Source: Lysinibacillus sp. FSL K6-0232 (lineage in GTDB: Bacteria; Bacillota; Bacilli; Bacillales_A; Planococcaceae). Taken from it: a stretch of DNA of 64,000 nucleotides. Within the stretch, counting starts at the first letter, position 1. Each line of letters opens with the position of its first letter. Positions 40,567-49,360 of the stretch are shown piece by piece. Under the pieces are notes generated by a model. The model was given only the letters and a program-made list of their open reading frames with translations. It searched no databases and was not told where the DNA came from. A program made the position numbers and the translations under genes. The stretch lies in contig NZ_JBBOYW010000001.1 in assembly GCF_038008325.1 (NCBI RefSeq), forward strand, positions 2,718,001 to 2,782,000. The letters are read 5' to 3'.

Positions 40567-40986
40567 CTAGCGCACGATTAAAACATCACATGGTGCATGA
40601 CGAGCCACCTTTTCTGCAACTGACCCTAACACCATTTTTTCTATCCGATTTAAACCCGTTGCCCCACAAACTAGTAAATCAATATTTGGTAGCTGTGTTA
40701 GGATTGCTTTAGGCAAACCTGCTTCTACTACTGACTCTACCTCTTTCACACCTGCCTGTAATGCCTCTTTTACCAATTTTTCAATCTTATCTGCATATTC
40801 CTGCTTTAGTGCCTCTGCATATTTTAAATCATATGCCGATGCTGCTCCAAATGATTTTGTATCCACAACACTGACTAATTGTAAAACAGCATTGTATTGT
40901 AATGCTAATTGACTTGCTCGCTCAAAAGCTTTAAGTGACTGCTCCGAAAAATCAATAGCTACTGCAATCTTAAGATAACTCCCCAC
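40567..40986 (-). CDS. Universal stress protein (UspA family)
   Basis: A 139-aa single-domain Usp. The opening KIAVAIDFSEQS is the family beta1-alpha1 region, and the ATP-binding signature G-2x-G-9x-G(S) appears as GATGLNRIEKMVLGSVAEKV, followed by ARHAPCDVLIVR. The chosen start is a GTG at 40986, nine bases after AAGGAG; the in-frame ATG seven codons earlier overlaps that ribosome-binding site. Confidence 0.9.
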   Translation of the reverse strand: MGSYLKIAVAIDFSEQSLKAFERASQLALQYNAVLQLVSVVDTKSFGAASAYDLKYAEALKQEYADKIEKLVKEALQAGVKEVESVVEAGLPKAILTQLPNIDLLVCGATGLNRIEKMVLGSVAEKVARHAPCDVLIVR

Positions 40987-41215
40987 ACAAACCCTCTCCT
41001 TTTTCATACTTTTCTAAATAATTATATCATAACGCTATTCAATATAATGCTAGATTCCTATTGTAGAAAAAAAGACTTTTGACTACTACTATAAACAGAT
41101 GCATTGAATATTGGGCGTGTTTGCTAGTTATAAATCTATACGATCATAGCGTCGCAATCAATGGTTAATCTGATATGATATACTAGCTACGATAAATAAT
41201 TAAAAGGTGGATTTT

Positions 41216-42220
41216 ATGCTAGAAGTGAGTGAAAGTACATTAGCGCAATATAGTATGCATTTTATAGGGGAAACACTTATTTTAGGGGAAGAAGCACTGA
41301 CGCAGCCCGAGGTAATGCTAGAAGCAGCCTTTACACAGCTTGCCTTTCATAAAATAGATATGGAGCAGCAATACGAATTTTTTCATGAAATAACGATTAC
41401 CCTTAACGAAGTTTATACCTATGCCAAGGCAATCTTTACACAGGAAAATAGCTTTCTTGAACAATCCCAAAATATCGCTAAACACTTACATAGTGTATCG
41501 CAGCACCCTAATATTAAAAGCGGTGAACTATTTATCGGTTTGTTTGATAATTGCTTATTATTAGATGAAACAAAAAAAGTAATCGCCATTGTAAAAATTG
41601 ATGAAAAAGAAATATTTTTAGATGTGCAAAATGACCATCATCAAATGACCGTCAATGGTATTGATGGCATCAATGTCAAAAAAATCAACAATGCAGCGAT
41701 TATTATTGATATGGGACCAGACCAACCCCCTGCCGTTTTTATTAAAACAAAACGAAAAGAGGACATTGTTTATTGGCAAGAGCGTTTTTTAAAAATAAAG
41801 GCAGCGGATGAGCACTATTATAAAACAGATTTAGCGTTGGCTGAATGCAAGAAATATATTTTAAAAGAAGAGCATTATACAAGCACTGAGAAGCTAGGGC
41901 TGTTAAATAAAACATTGGACTACTTTAGAAATGAGGAGGAATTTCAAGTAGACCATTATATTGATACGGTGTTTGAGCAAATAGATGCTACCGAAAAGGA
42001 TATCATTGTTAAAACCGTTAAACCCTATGAAACGATTATTTCTGACAGCGCACTTGAAAAAGCTGAAAAGAAATATAAACGTAAAATTAAGCTAGATAGC
42101 AATATTGAAATTCAGGTCAATATTCAGCATATTGAACATATTGATGAGCTAATTGAGGTTGGCTATGATGAAGCAACCAATCGAAAGTTCTATAAAATTT
42201 ATTTCCAAGATGAAATGTAA
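41216..42220 (+). CDS. Nucleoid-associated protein (NdpA/YejK-like)
   Basis: A 334-aa protein resembling the 37-kDa nucleoid-associated NdpA/YejK family: a helical N-terminus, then a central ELFIGLFDNCLLLDETKKVIAIVKIDEKE segment (shown here only as its first part, GELFIGLFDNCLLLDE) and a C-terminal domain with VKTVKPYETIISDSALEKAE. Start at 41216 follows AAAGGTGG. Known members bind DNA in cell-free or nucleoid fractions; the Firmicute function is unclear. Divergent from the stress-protein gene. Confidence 0.7.
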   Translation: MLEVSESTLAQYSMHFIGETLILGEEALTQPEVMLEAAFTQLAFHKIDMEQQYEFFHEITITLNEVYTYAKAIFTQENSFLEQSQNIAKHLHSVSQHPNIKSGELFIGLFDNCLLLDETKKVIAIVKIDEKEIFLDVQNDHHQMTVNGIDGINVKKINNAAIIIDMGPDQPPAVFIKTKRKEDIVYWQERFLKIKAADEHYYKTDLALAECKKYILKEEHYTSTEKLGLLNKTLDYFRNEEEFQVDHYIDTVFEQIDATEKDIIVKTVKPYETIISDSALEKAEKKYKRKIKLDSNIEIQVNIQHIEHIDELIEVGYDEATNRKFYKIYFQDEM

Positions 42221-42222
42221 AC

Positions 42223-42266
42223 AGGTAAAAAAATCTGCTTTCCTTCCCTAGGCAGATTTTTTACCT
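42223..42266. terminator. Bidirectional terminator
   Basis: GGTAAAAAAATCTGC / GCAGATTTTTTACC stem with T tracts on both strands, between convergent genes. Confidence 0.8.
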
Positions 42267-42267
42267 T

Positions 42268-44283
42268 TTAATAAACCATTTCCTTTAAATAACAGGCAAG
42301 CTGTAATTTTAAAACATCCTCTGTATTTTGAAAAGAAATATTTAATTTTTCCTCAATTTTTCTTAGTCGCTGATATAATGTATTAACATGAATATGCAAT
42401 TGCTTTGCAGTTTCCCCTATAGAGCCATTTTGCGCCATATATATTAGCAGTGTTTCTTCTAGTAATTGATGCCTCGTTTTTTCATTTTTTAACGGTTGAA
42501 AAACTTCGTTAACAAAGCTGAGTAGCTCCTCTTGTGTTTGATGGATAAATAGTCGATTGACACCAATCTCCTGATAGTGCATAATGCCCCAGCGCTGACG
42601 TGTCATTAAAAATGATAGTGCTTTATCCGCCTCATTATAGCTTTTCGCAATTTGCTCTATCCCTTGATACATGGAGCCAACACCAACTTTTAGCATATTA
42701 TGTTTTGCCTTCTCCCAGCTTGTTTGCAATTGCTGCATTAGAAATTGCAGCTCATTACTTAGTTGCTTAAATTGACAAAGAATCGTTATTTTATTGCCAA
42801 AACCAAAGACAATCAGTGCATGCTCTTGAAATTGTTTTTTTATTTCACCAATTAAAAAATGCACCTGCATATCCATTCCTTGAATATTAGAGGCTGACGA
42901 TAATTGAATAAGCACAACAGCATAATAGACATTTGTCTGAATACCAAGCTCTTCCCCCTTTTTTATAAGCTGAACAGGGTCTTTACATAGTAAAAAATCA
43001 TGAAAAAGATCATGGGTTTTTTTATAAAATGCATCCACAATTGTTTGTTTTCGGATCATTTCAAGGGCAATCATTGCGCTTGCTTGTTCAATAATAAGCT
43101 GCTGAAGCGGTTCAAGCTTCTCCTTATTCACCTCCACCAGCAATAAACCAAGTGTTTGATCAATCCCAACAATTGGCTGTATATAGCAAGTAATAAGCTC
43201 ATCATCTATATTTATTGTATAAAATGCTGGCGCATCACTTCGATTAATAGCGCGCAATAAATGGATATCATCCAACCAATGACGCGGGCTTGCATATATC
43301 AAATCATCTGTAAAATCCATAATAACAAGGCGTAAGTTTAGCATATGTCTTATTTCATTGACAATGACTTGCATTCCTGTGTTTTGCAAGGACAGTTTCA
43401 TAAAGGTGTGATGAATCTGATCGCGTTGAAGCAGCAGCTCATTTTGCATCTTTAAATGCTGAAATAGCTTTGAATTCGTTAGAGCAATCGATACTTGATC
43501 AGAAAAGCTTTCTAAAAGCTGCATATCCTCAATTGTCAGCAGCGCATCTTCTCCATTTTGATAAATAATTAATACACATAGTGTTTGGTCCTCTACTGCA
43601 ATTGGCACAGAAATAACAGACTGCACATGCTCAAATGTATAGGCTTTTAATAAATGGCGTAGATTTTCTTCTGTTAACGATGATGATGCCTTTAAAACAT
43701 CTTGATAGGAAGTAAGGATAATGGATTGCTGTTCTTTAAATGTTCTGCCAATAATCCCCTCTCCCACCTTAACACGCATATGTTGAATATCCTCACCTGG
43801 CCCACCTGTCCAAGCTTTTGGTATCAATGTTGTGTTATTTTCATCGTACATCCAAAGCACACCAAAATCTGCTGATGGAATAACGGATAATGCATTCTCC
43901 AAAATTTTTGTCAGCAATATTTGAATATCATTTAAGGCAGAAATTTCTCTTATACTTTCCATCATTTTTTCTCGAATAAATTGCTCTTTTTCGACCATTA
44001 ATGCCAATTGATATGCATATAGTAATGCCTCTAGTATTTGTTCTTCCGTCGGCGAGGGCATCCATTGATGATCAGTACGAATCACAAATGTACATTTGTG
44101 ATCTATTTCAACATAATAATCATGAAAATCTACAGAAATAGCTGAGGAGGGCGGTAGTATATGCTCTATGCCTTGAGAAATAGCAAGCGAAAAACCAGTT
44201 CCATCATGCTTTTTCCATAATTGAAATTGTGTAAGCTGACAGGTGTTAAGGAGAAATTGTGCTATTTTTTCTACATCGATCAT
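42268..44283 (-). CDS. GAF-domain transcriptional regulator with PucR/CdaR-type C-terminal HTH
   Basis: A 671-aa regulator. A GAF sensor domain lies at about residues 120-270 (WMYDENNTTLIPKAWTGGPG, VGEGIIGRTF, VISVPIAVEDQTLCVLIIY). A long helical middle and a GGDEF-like cyclase-degenerate segment typical of CdaR proteins follow. The PucR C-terminal helix-turn-helix lies at about 605-665 (LLIYMAQNGSIGETAKQL, HIHVNTLYQRLRKIEEKL). It is divergent from an MFS transporter and an AbgB-like hydrolase, 136 bp apart, so it probably senses a substrate or product of that pair and controls them. Confidence 0.85.
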   Translation of the reverse strand: MIDVEKIAQFLLNTCQLTQFQLWKKHDGTGFSLAISQGIEHILPPSSAISVDFHDYYVEIDHKCTFVIRTDHQWMPSPTEEQILEALLYAYQLALMVEKEQFIREKMMESIREISALNDIQILLTKILENALSVIPSADFGVLWMYDENNTTLIPKAWTGGPGEDIQHMRVKVGEGIIGRTFKEQQSIILTSYQDVLKASSSLTEENLRHLLKAYTFEHVQSVISVPIAVEDQTLCVLIIYQNGEDALLTIEDMQLLESFSDQVSIALTNSKLFQHLKMQNELLLQRDQIHHTFMKLSLQNTGMQVIVNEIRHMLNLRLVIMDFTDDLIYASPRHWLDDIHLLRAINRSDAPAFYTINIDDELITCYIQPIVGIDQTLGLLLVEVNKEKLEPLQQLIIEQASAMIALEMIRKQTIVDAFYKKTHDLFHDFLLCKDPVQLIKKGEELGIQTNVYYAVVLIQLSSASNIQGMDMQVHFLIGEIKKQFQEHALIVFGFGNKITILCQFKQLSNELQFLMQQLQTSWEKAKHNMLKVGVGSMYQGIEQIAKSYNEADKALSFLMTRQRWGIMHYQEIGVNRLFIHQTQEELLSFVNEVFQPLKNEKTRHQLLEETLLIYMAQNGSIGETAKQLHIHVNTLYQRLRKIEEKLNISFQNTEDVLKLQLACYLKEMVY

Positions 44284-44419
44284 TCATATATGCCTCACTT
44301 TTATGTATAAACATCTATATTTAATAGCTTTATTATATAGAAACGCACATTATTAGAAAAGTCTTAATTTTTTATACTTTGCAATATACACAAAACTACT
44401 ATTGTGAGGAGGAAAAACA

Positions 44420-45643
44420 ATGACAGCAGCAAAGTCACAAAACACAAGATATATTGTTATTGCTATGTTGTTTATAGGATGGTCATTAGGAAACTTTGAC
44501 CGTTTCATTATAAACTTCGCAATCCTCGATATTTCAAAAGATTTACAATTAACAGACTCACTAACAGGTATCGTTTTAAGTAGCTTCTTTGCTGGCTATG
44601 CTTTAATGCAAATTCCCGGTGGATGGCTGGCAGACCGCTTTGGCTATCGTAAAGTATTAATTTCAACCATTTTAGTATGGTCTGTATTCACCATTCTAAC
44701 AGGGGCTGCATGGTCGTTTTTATCGATTATTGTTATTCGTTTTCTTTTCGGGGTTGGTGAAGGCAGCTATTTCCCTGCAGCATCAAAAAGTATTGCCAAT
44801 TGGTTCCCAATACATGAACGTAGTAAAGCAATGTCAATTATGTTAACATCTGGCTCTATTATGGGGGTTGTTGCACCAATTGCAGGAACTTACCTTATGC
44901 TAGCGCTAGGCTGGCGAGAGATTTTTTACATTGTTGGAGCAGCTGGTATTTTTATTGCACTCGCTTTCTTCTTTTTCGTAAAAGAAAAGCCAGCACAGGC
45001 AACAATAGAGCAAACACCAGCTACAAAAGCACCGTTAAGAGATGTTTTAAAAACACCAATGATTTGGAAATTGTTTATTGCTTATTTTAGTATTTACGCA
45101 GTGAATTGGGGCTTAATGTCTTGGATGCCTACCTACTTATCAAAAGTAAAAGGATTAGAGCTAACTGCTGTTGGCATTTACTCAGCTATTCCTCCATTTG
45201 TTGGCATTTTCGCGATGCTTTGTAGCGGTTATATTTTAGATAAACTGCCACAAGGAAAAGATAAACTAATCGCAGGCATTTTCGCTATTATCGCAGGTAT
45301 TTTCCTTTTATTAATGGCAAATGCACCAAGCATGTTAATTTTCACAATTTGTCAAAGTATTGTAACGGTGATGTTGTCCTTTAATATTATTTTAATTACA
45401 TCTGTCCCACTTAAAATTTTACCAGAGGCTGTTGTAGGTACAGCAAACGGCTTTATTAATACAGGGGCACAGTTTGCAGGTGTCTTAACACCAATGCTTA
45501 TTGGCTTTTTAGTAGACGCTTTTGGCGGCTCTTATAGCTCTGCATTTGCCATGTTAATTGGCTTTACGCTTGTATGTGCAGTGTCATTATTTATGATTCG
45601 GCCAAATAAGCAGGCTGTTGTTGCCAATTCCCCTTCCGTATAA
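44420..45643 (+). CDS. MFS transporter (anion:cation symporter type)
   Basis: A 407-aa twelve-helix transporter. The family loop motif GGWLADRFGYRKVL lies between helices 2 and 3, and the start NFDRFIINFAI resembles the anion:cation symporter (ExuT/phthalate) group. GAGGAGG lies before the ATG. It is followed 29 bp later by an AbgB-like gene, so it probably imports the hydrolase's substrate, by analogy p-aminobenzoyl-glutamate or another N-acyl amino acid. Confidence 0.88.
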   Translation: MTAAKSQNTRYIVIAMLFIGWSLGNFDRFIINFAILDISKDLQLTDSLTGIVLSSFFAGYALMQIPGGWLADRFGYRKVLISTILVWSVFTILTGAAWSFLSIIVIRFLFGVGEGSYFPAASKSIANWFPIHERSKAMSIMLTSGSIMGVVAPIAGTYLMLALGWREIFYIVGAAGIFIALAFFFFVKEKPAQATIEQTPATKAPLRDVLKTPMIWKLFIAYFSIYAVNWGLMSWMPTYLSKVKGLELTAVGIYSAIPPFVGIFAMLCSGYILDKLPQGKDKLIAGIFAIIAGIFLLLMANAPSMLIFTICQSIVTVMLSFNIILITSVPLKILPEAVVGTANGFINTGAQFAGVLTPMLIGFLVDAFGGSYSSAFAMLIGFTLVCAVSLFMIRPNKQAVVANSPSV

Positions 45644-45672
45644 GGAAATCATTAGCTAAGGAGTGAAAGAGT

Positions 45673-47118
45673 ATGAGTTTAACAGAAAAAATTGCTAGTT
45701 TTATTGATCAAAAAAGTGAAGTCTATAAAAATGTGAGTGATAGTATTTGGGGCTTTGCGGAAACAAGATTTGATGAGGTTCGCTCTGCTGATGTATTATG
45801 CCAAACGTTAGCGGCTGAAGGTTTCCATGTAGAAAGAGGTGTTGCAAATCTTGAAACAGGCTTTATTGGAACCTTTGGAAGTGGCAAGCCTGTTATTGCT
45901 ATTTTGGGTGAGTTTGATGCACTTGCAGGCTTAAGCCAGCAGGCAGGTAGCTCAAGCTATAATCCAATTACCCCAAATGGCAATGGACATGGCTGTGGTC
46001 ACAATCTTTTAGGCGTTGGTGCGCTTGCTGGTGCTATTGCTACAAAGCAATATTTAGAAGAAAACAATTTAACAGGAACAGTAAAATACTTTGGCTGCCC
46101 TGCTGAAGAAAGTGGCTATGGTAAAGCATTTTTAGCACGTGATGGCTATTTTAAAGACGTGGATGTGGCATTCTCTTGGCATCCTGGAACAATTAATGCG
46201 GTCATGCATGCAAGAGCAAATGCTGTTATTAATGCTACATTTAAGTTTAAAGGACGTAGCTCACATGCCGCTGCCTCCCCGCATCTTGGGCGAAGTGCAT
46301 TAGATGCAGTTGAATTAATGAATGTCGGTGTCAACTATTTACGAGAGCATATGGTGGATGAAGCAAGAATTCATTACGCTGTGACAAATACAGGCGGCTT
46401 TGCTCCAAATGTTGTACAAGCAGAGGCTGAGGTAACTTACCTTATTCGTGCACCAAAGCCAAGCCAAGTAAAGGATTTATATCAACGTGTACTAAACTGT
46501 GCAAAAGGTGCAGCTTTAATGACCGAAACATCTGTAGAGGAGCAAATCGTTGGCTCTTGCCATAATTTAATTCCTAACAAAACATTAGAGCAAGTAATGC
46601 ATCAGCATATGCATGAGCTAGGTGGCTTTGCTATAACAGATGAGGATTTACAATTTGCTAAGGAGCTTTATGAAACACTTTCTGAGGAAGAGAAAAAAGT
46701 AGCTGCTGCACAAGTAGGCAAGGAGCTAGCACAGCAATTAGCAGAAAAACCAATTGCTAGTTTCCTTGCACCGCTTCCAAGCGAGCCTATGTTTATGGGC
46801 GGTTCAACAGATGTCGCAGATGTTAGCTGGAATGTCCCAACTGCACAATGTACAACAGCAACTTGGGCATTCGGTACACCATTCCATACATGGCAGGCTG
46901 TTGCACAAGGAAAATCAGCCTATGCACATGAAGCAACCCTATTTGCTGGCAAAGCAATTGCTTGCACAGCTATCTCTGCGCTTGAAAACCCAGCATTGAT
47001 TGAGGATGCAAAGGTAGAGCTGGCACAACGTCTTGATGGAGAAGCCTATGAAGCATTGATCCCACAAGACTTAGTACCACCAAAACCCGCTGAAGTAACA
47101 CCCGTACCAGTAGGGTAA
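45673..47118 (+). CDS. M20 family amidohydrolase, AbgB-like
   Basis: A 481-aa metallo-amidohydrolase similar to AbgB, the subunit that cleaves p-aminobenzoyl-glutamate in E. coli. Metal motifs: GHGCGHN near residue 109, CPAEESGYGKA near 147, FSWHPGT near 175, and a late MGGSTDVADVSW typical of AbgB. An AbgA partner is not present here. AAGGAG precedes the ATG. Operon with the MFS gene, under the probable control of the divergent GAF regulator. Confidence 0.88.
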   Translation: MSLTEKIASFIDQKSEVYKNVSDSIWGFAETRFDEVRSADVLCQTLAAEGFHVERGVANLETGFIGTFGSGKPVIAILGEFDALAGLSQQAGSSSYNPITPNGNGHGCGHNLLGVGALAGAIATKQYLEENNLTGTVKYFGCPAEESGYGKAFLARDGYFKDVDVAFSWHPGTINAVMHARANAVINATFKFKGRSSHAAASPHLGRSALDAVELMNVGVNYLREHMVDEARIHYAVTNTGGFAPNVVQAEAEVTYLIRAPKPSQVKDLYQRVLNCAKGAALMTETSVEEQIVGSCHNLIPNKTLEQVMHQHMHELGGFAITDEDLQFAKELYETLSEEEKKVAAAQVGKELAQQLAEKPIASFLAPLPSEPMFMGGSTDVADVSWNVPTAQCTTATWAFGTPFHTWQAVAQGKSAYAHEATLFAGKAIACTAISALENPALIEDAKVELAQRLDGEAYEALIPQDLVPPKPAEVTPVPVG

Positions 47119-47128
47119 TAACAACTAT

Positions 47129-47166
47129 GTAAGGCTTTCTATGTTTAGAAGGTCTTACTTTTTTTA
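47129..47166 (+). terminator. Terminator of the MFS-AbgB operon
   Basis: Imperfect stem GTAAGG-TTCTA / TTAGAA-GTCTTAC followed by a run of T residues. Confidence 0.75.
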
Positions 47167-47275
47167 TTTGCCCAAATAGTAAATTAAATTTCCTCCAAAA
47201 AGAGAAAACCTTTTTGGTTGGTAAAACGTCTAATAATTGGAAACACCAGTCAATTTAAAAGGAGAATCGATACTT

Positions 47276-48397
47276 ATGAGAAAGCCATTTACAAAAACAT
47301 GGATCACTGCTTCAGCACTTACATTAGGTCTAACTGTTTTAACACCTCTTTATGTTGGTGCAGCGCCTGTAGAAACAACAAGCAATGCCGTTACACAATT
47401 AGCGCAAACCTTCACAGGCACTATTCAATATTTTGATGAGGAAAGCATCACATTAAAGGGAGCAGACGGCAAAAACTATTTTATCGGTCTATACAACTTC
47501 TCTGACAAACAAATTCAGCAGCTAGCATTAGCAGAAGGTCAGGAAGTTTCAGTTGAAGGAAGCATCGTGGAAGATTATTTAGATTTTCTTACATTTGATG
47601 TCTATAAAAAAACCTTACCTGAGGGTATAACAGCCGAAGAATTAGTACAGCTAGAAAAGTTCTTTCATGACTTGAAAAAGGCAGCCAAAGAAGATAATTA
47701 TGATGAGCTAGACAAAGCGTGGCAACAAATAGAACGTATCGTAACGCCTTATGAGCTAGCAAGTTGGGAACCTGAACCATTTGAAGAATTTATTAATGAA
47801 GCTGAGTTTACTAAAAATGATATTGTTATCAAAGAGCAGGATCGCAAGCAGCTTGAAACACTTTATCAGGAATACATTAAGCTAGCAAAAGAGAATAAAG
47901 CAGAACAAGCAAGCGAAATAATGGATGCCTTCTATACAATTCTCAATCCCTATTTCGATGAGCTATACCCACCATTAACATTTGAAGAATATATGGCTGA
48001 TTACGAAGTAGAGATACCAGAAGATGAGCTAGCAAACCTTCAAGCCGTTTATGAAAAAGCATTAACGGCAGATGCAGAGCATAACGAAGAGCTATCGACA
48101 GAGCTATGGGAACAATTCCATCAACTATTAAGCACACATATAAAGCCTGCTTCTTTTGAAGAATTTATCACTCATTTTGAATTTGATATTCAGGAAGATG
48201 ATTATAACAAGTTGCAGCAATATTATGAGGAAGCTATTACTCTTAGTCAAAGTGGTGAAGATGAAAAAGCTGACGAACAGTGGACAGCATTTTATGCTAT
48301 CCTAGACACTTATTACGAAGAACTTAGACCGATTCTTATCTCCGCTTCTAAGCTAACAATAAACGGCAAAGAATTACTATCAGAGCTTTCTAAATAA
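47276..48397 (+). CDS. Secreted protein with four tandem helical repeats
   Basis: A 373-aa exported protein of unrecognised family. The signal peptide is residues 1-30 (VGAA-PVE). Residues 42-102 form a small beta domain (FTGTIQYFDEESITLKGADG, then VSVEGSIVEDYLDF) like an OB or KOW barrel. Four acidic repeats of about 60 residues follow, at roughly 103-165, 168-233, 234-291 and 292-352. Each begins with an (L/F)-(T/E)-F-(E/D)-E-(F/Y) motif, has helices around (K/N)LQ-x-x-Y, and ends near W-x-x-(I/F)-x-x-(I/L)-(L/V)-x-x-(Y/H). Start at 47276 by AAAGGAG. Confidence 0.75.
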   Translation: MRKPFTKTWITASALTLGLTVLTPLYVGAAPVETTSNAVTQLAQTFTGTIQYFDEESITLKGADGKNYFIGLYNFSDKQIQQLALAEGQEVSVEGSIVEDYLDFLTFDVYKKTLPEGITAEELVQLEKFFHDLKKAAKEDNYDELDKAWQQIERIVTPYELASWEPEPFEEFINEAEFTKNDIVIKEQDRKQLETLYQEYIKLAKENKAEQASEIMDAFYTILNPYFDELYPPLTFEEYMADYEVEIPEDELANLQAVYEKALTADAEHNEELSTELWEQFHQLLSTHIKPASFEEFITHFEFDIQEDDYNKLQQYYEEAITLSQSGEDEKADEQWTAFYAILDTYYEELRPILISASKLTINGKELLSELSK

Positions 48398-48401
48398 TAG
48401 C

Positions 48402-48431
48402 AAGGGGCTACTTTGCAAAGTAGCCCCTTTA
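48402..48431. terminator. Bidirectional terminator
   Basis: Perfect 12-bp stem AAGGGGCTACTT / AAGTAGCCCCTT with a 4-nt loop between convergent genes. Confidence 0.75.
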
Positions 48432-48434
48432 ACA

Positions 48435-48890
48435 TTAATCTATATATTTATTTTTTAATTGATCTGAAGCAATGCCTCCAATTAACATAAGAGCTAATGG
48501 TAAAAAGTTAGGCACAGCTTTTGGTAAGCCTTCTAAAATCGTAATATTTGTGCCCGCAAAGTGATTAAGCGCAAGAATGCTTAGTTTAATGACTAGCAGG
48601 AAAGCCCCTAATAAAAATACACTATCAAAAAATACCTTCCATTTTGGATATGCCAACTGTTTACTATCTTGAATAACCTTCGCCTTCAACTCTTCATCAC
48701 TCCTTAATAATTCATCTATCGTAATACCAAATAAATCACTTAAATCAATAATGATTTCAATACTAGGATAGTTTTTGCCTGTTTCCCATTTTGAAACAGC
48801 CTGACGACTAACTTGAATTTTTTCAGCAAGCTCCGTTTGTGACCAGCCCCTCTTCTCTCTTTCTTGTTTTAATCGTTCGCTAAAAATCAT
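48435..48890 (-). CDS. XRE family transcriptional regulator with membrane segments
   Basis: A 151-aa protein (154 if the ATG three codons upstream is used, which leaves too little space after AAAGGG). Residues 3-60 are a Cro/CI-type helix-turn-helix (RLKQEREKRGWSQTELAEKI, VSRQAVSKWETGKNYPS). Two hydrophobic helices follow at about 88-105 and 122-140. Membrane-anchored XRE regulators of this shape often control a nearby transporter or stress function; none is obvious beside it. Confidence 0.85.
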   Translation of the reverse strand: MIFSERLKQEREKRGWSQTELAEKIQVSRQAVSKWETGKNYPSIEIIIDLSDLFGITIDELLRSDEELKAKVIQDSKQLAYPKWKVFFDSVFLLGAFLLVIKLSILALNHFAGTNITILEGLPKAVPNFLPLALMLIGGIASDQLKNKYID

Positions 48891-48899
48891 GTTGTTCAT

Positions 48900-49360
48900 C
48901 GCCCTTTCTTACTATTCATTATGTGGAGAGTGAATAAAAAAAGTAAAGATAGTTATAGGTGCATCAAGGCGCAACCTGCCGTTGCCCCCTATAAATACAG
49001 TGTTTGGTCGAAACTTTTCAAAATAAAAAGAGATAATTTATACAATCCAATAATGTACAAATTATCCCCTATAATTATTTTCTTTTTCAAGCGCTAGGTA
49101 TGTGAGCGAGCATTATCCGCAATTTTCCCATGTAAAGAGAATACCTATTATGGGCAAACACTTTCTATAGATACGGCTTCAACTAATTGATTTCGGTTAA
49201 GGTTTGCAGCATCGGCTCATCTGAAGGAAAGCGTAGTCGTATGGAAATTTATAGCTTGCAAGACGCTCACAATAAAAAGCAATTAATGATTCAAAATATG
49301 GGACGGCTAAACACTATCATTTAACCGTCCACTCCGATGCTTTATTGTGAAGAAAAATGC
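48900..49360. other. Noncoding stretch between XRE and M28 genes
   Basis: No gene seen in these 460 bp. It contains a nested inverted repeat at 48954-48993 (TATAGG / CCTATA enclosing GCAAC / GTTGC) upstream of the XRE gene. A GGACGG / CCGTCC hairpin at 49301-49330, after the M28 peptidase stop, may be a weak terminator. Confidence 0.45.

Noticed and set aside
49130-49300. Pseudogene remnant between XRE and M28 genes
   Set aside because: I could not read any recognisable protein blocks in any frame.
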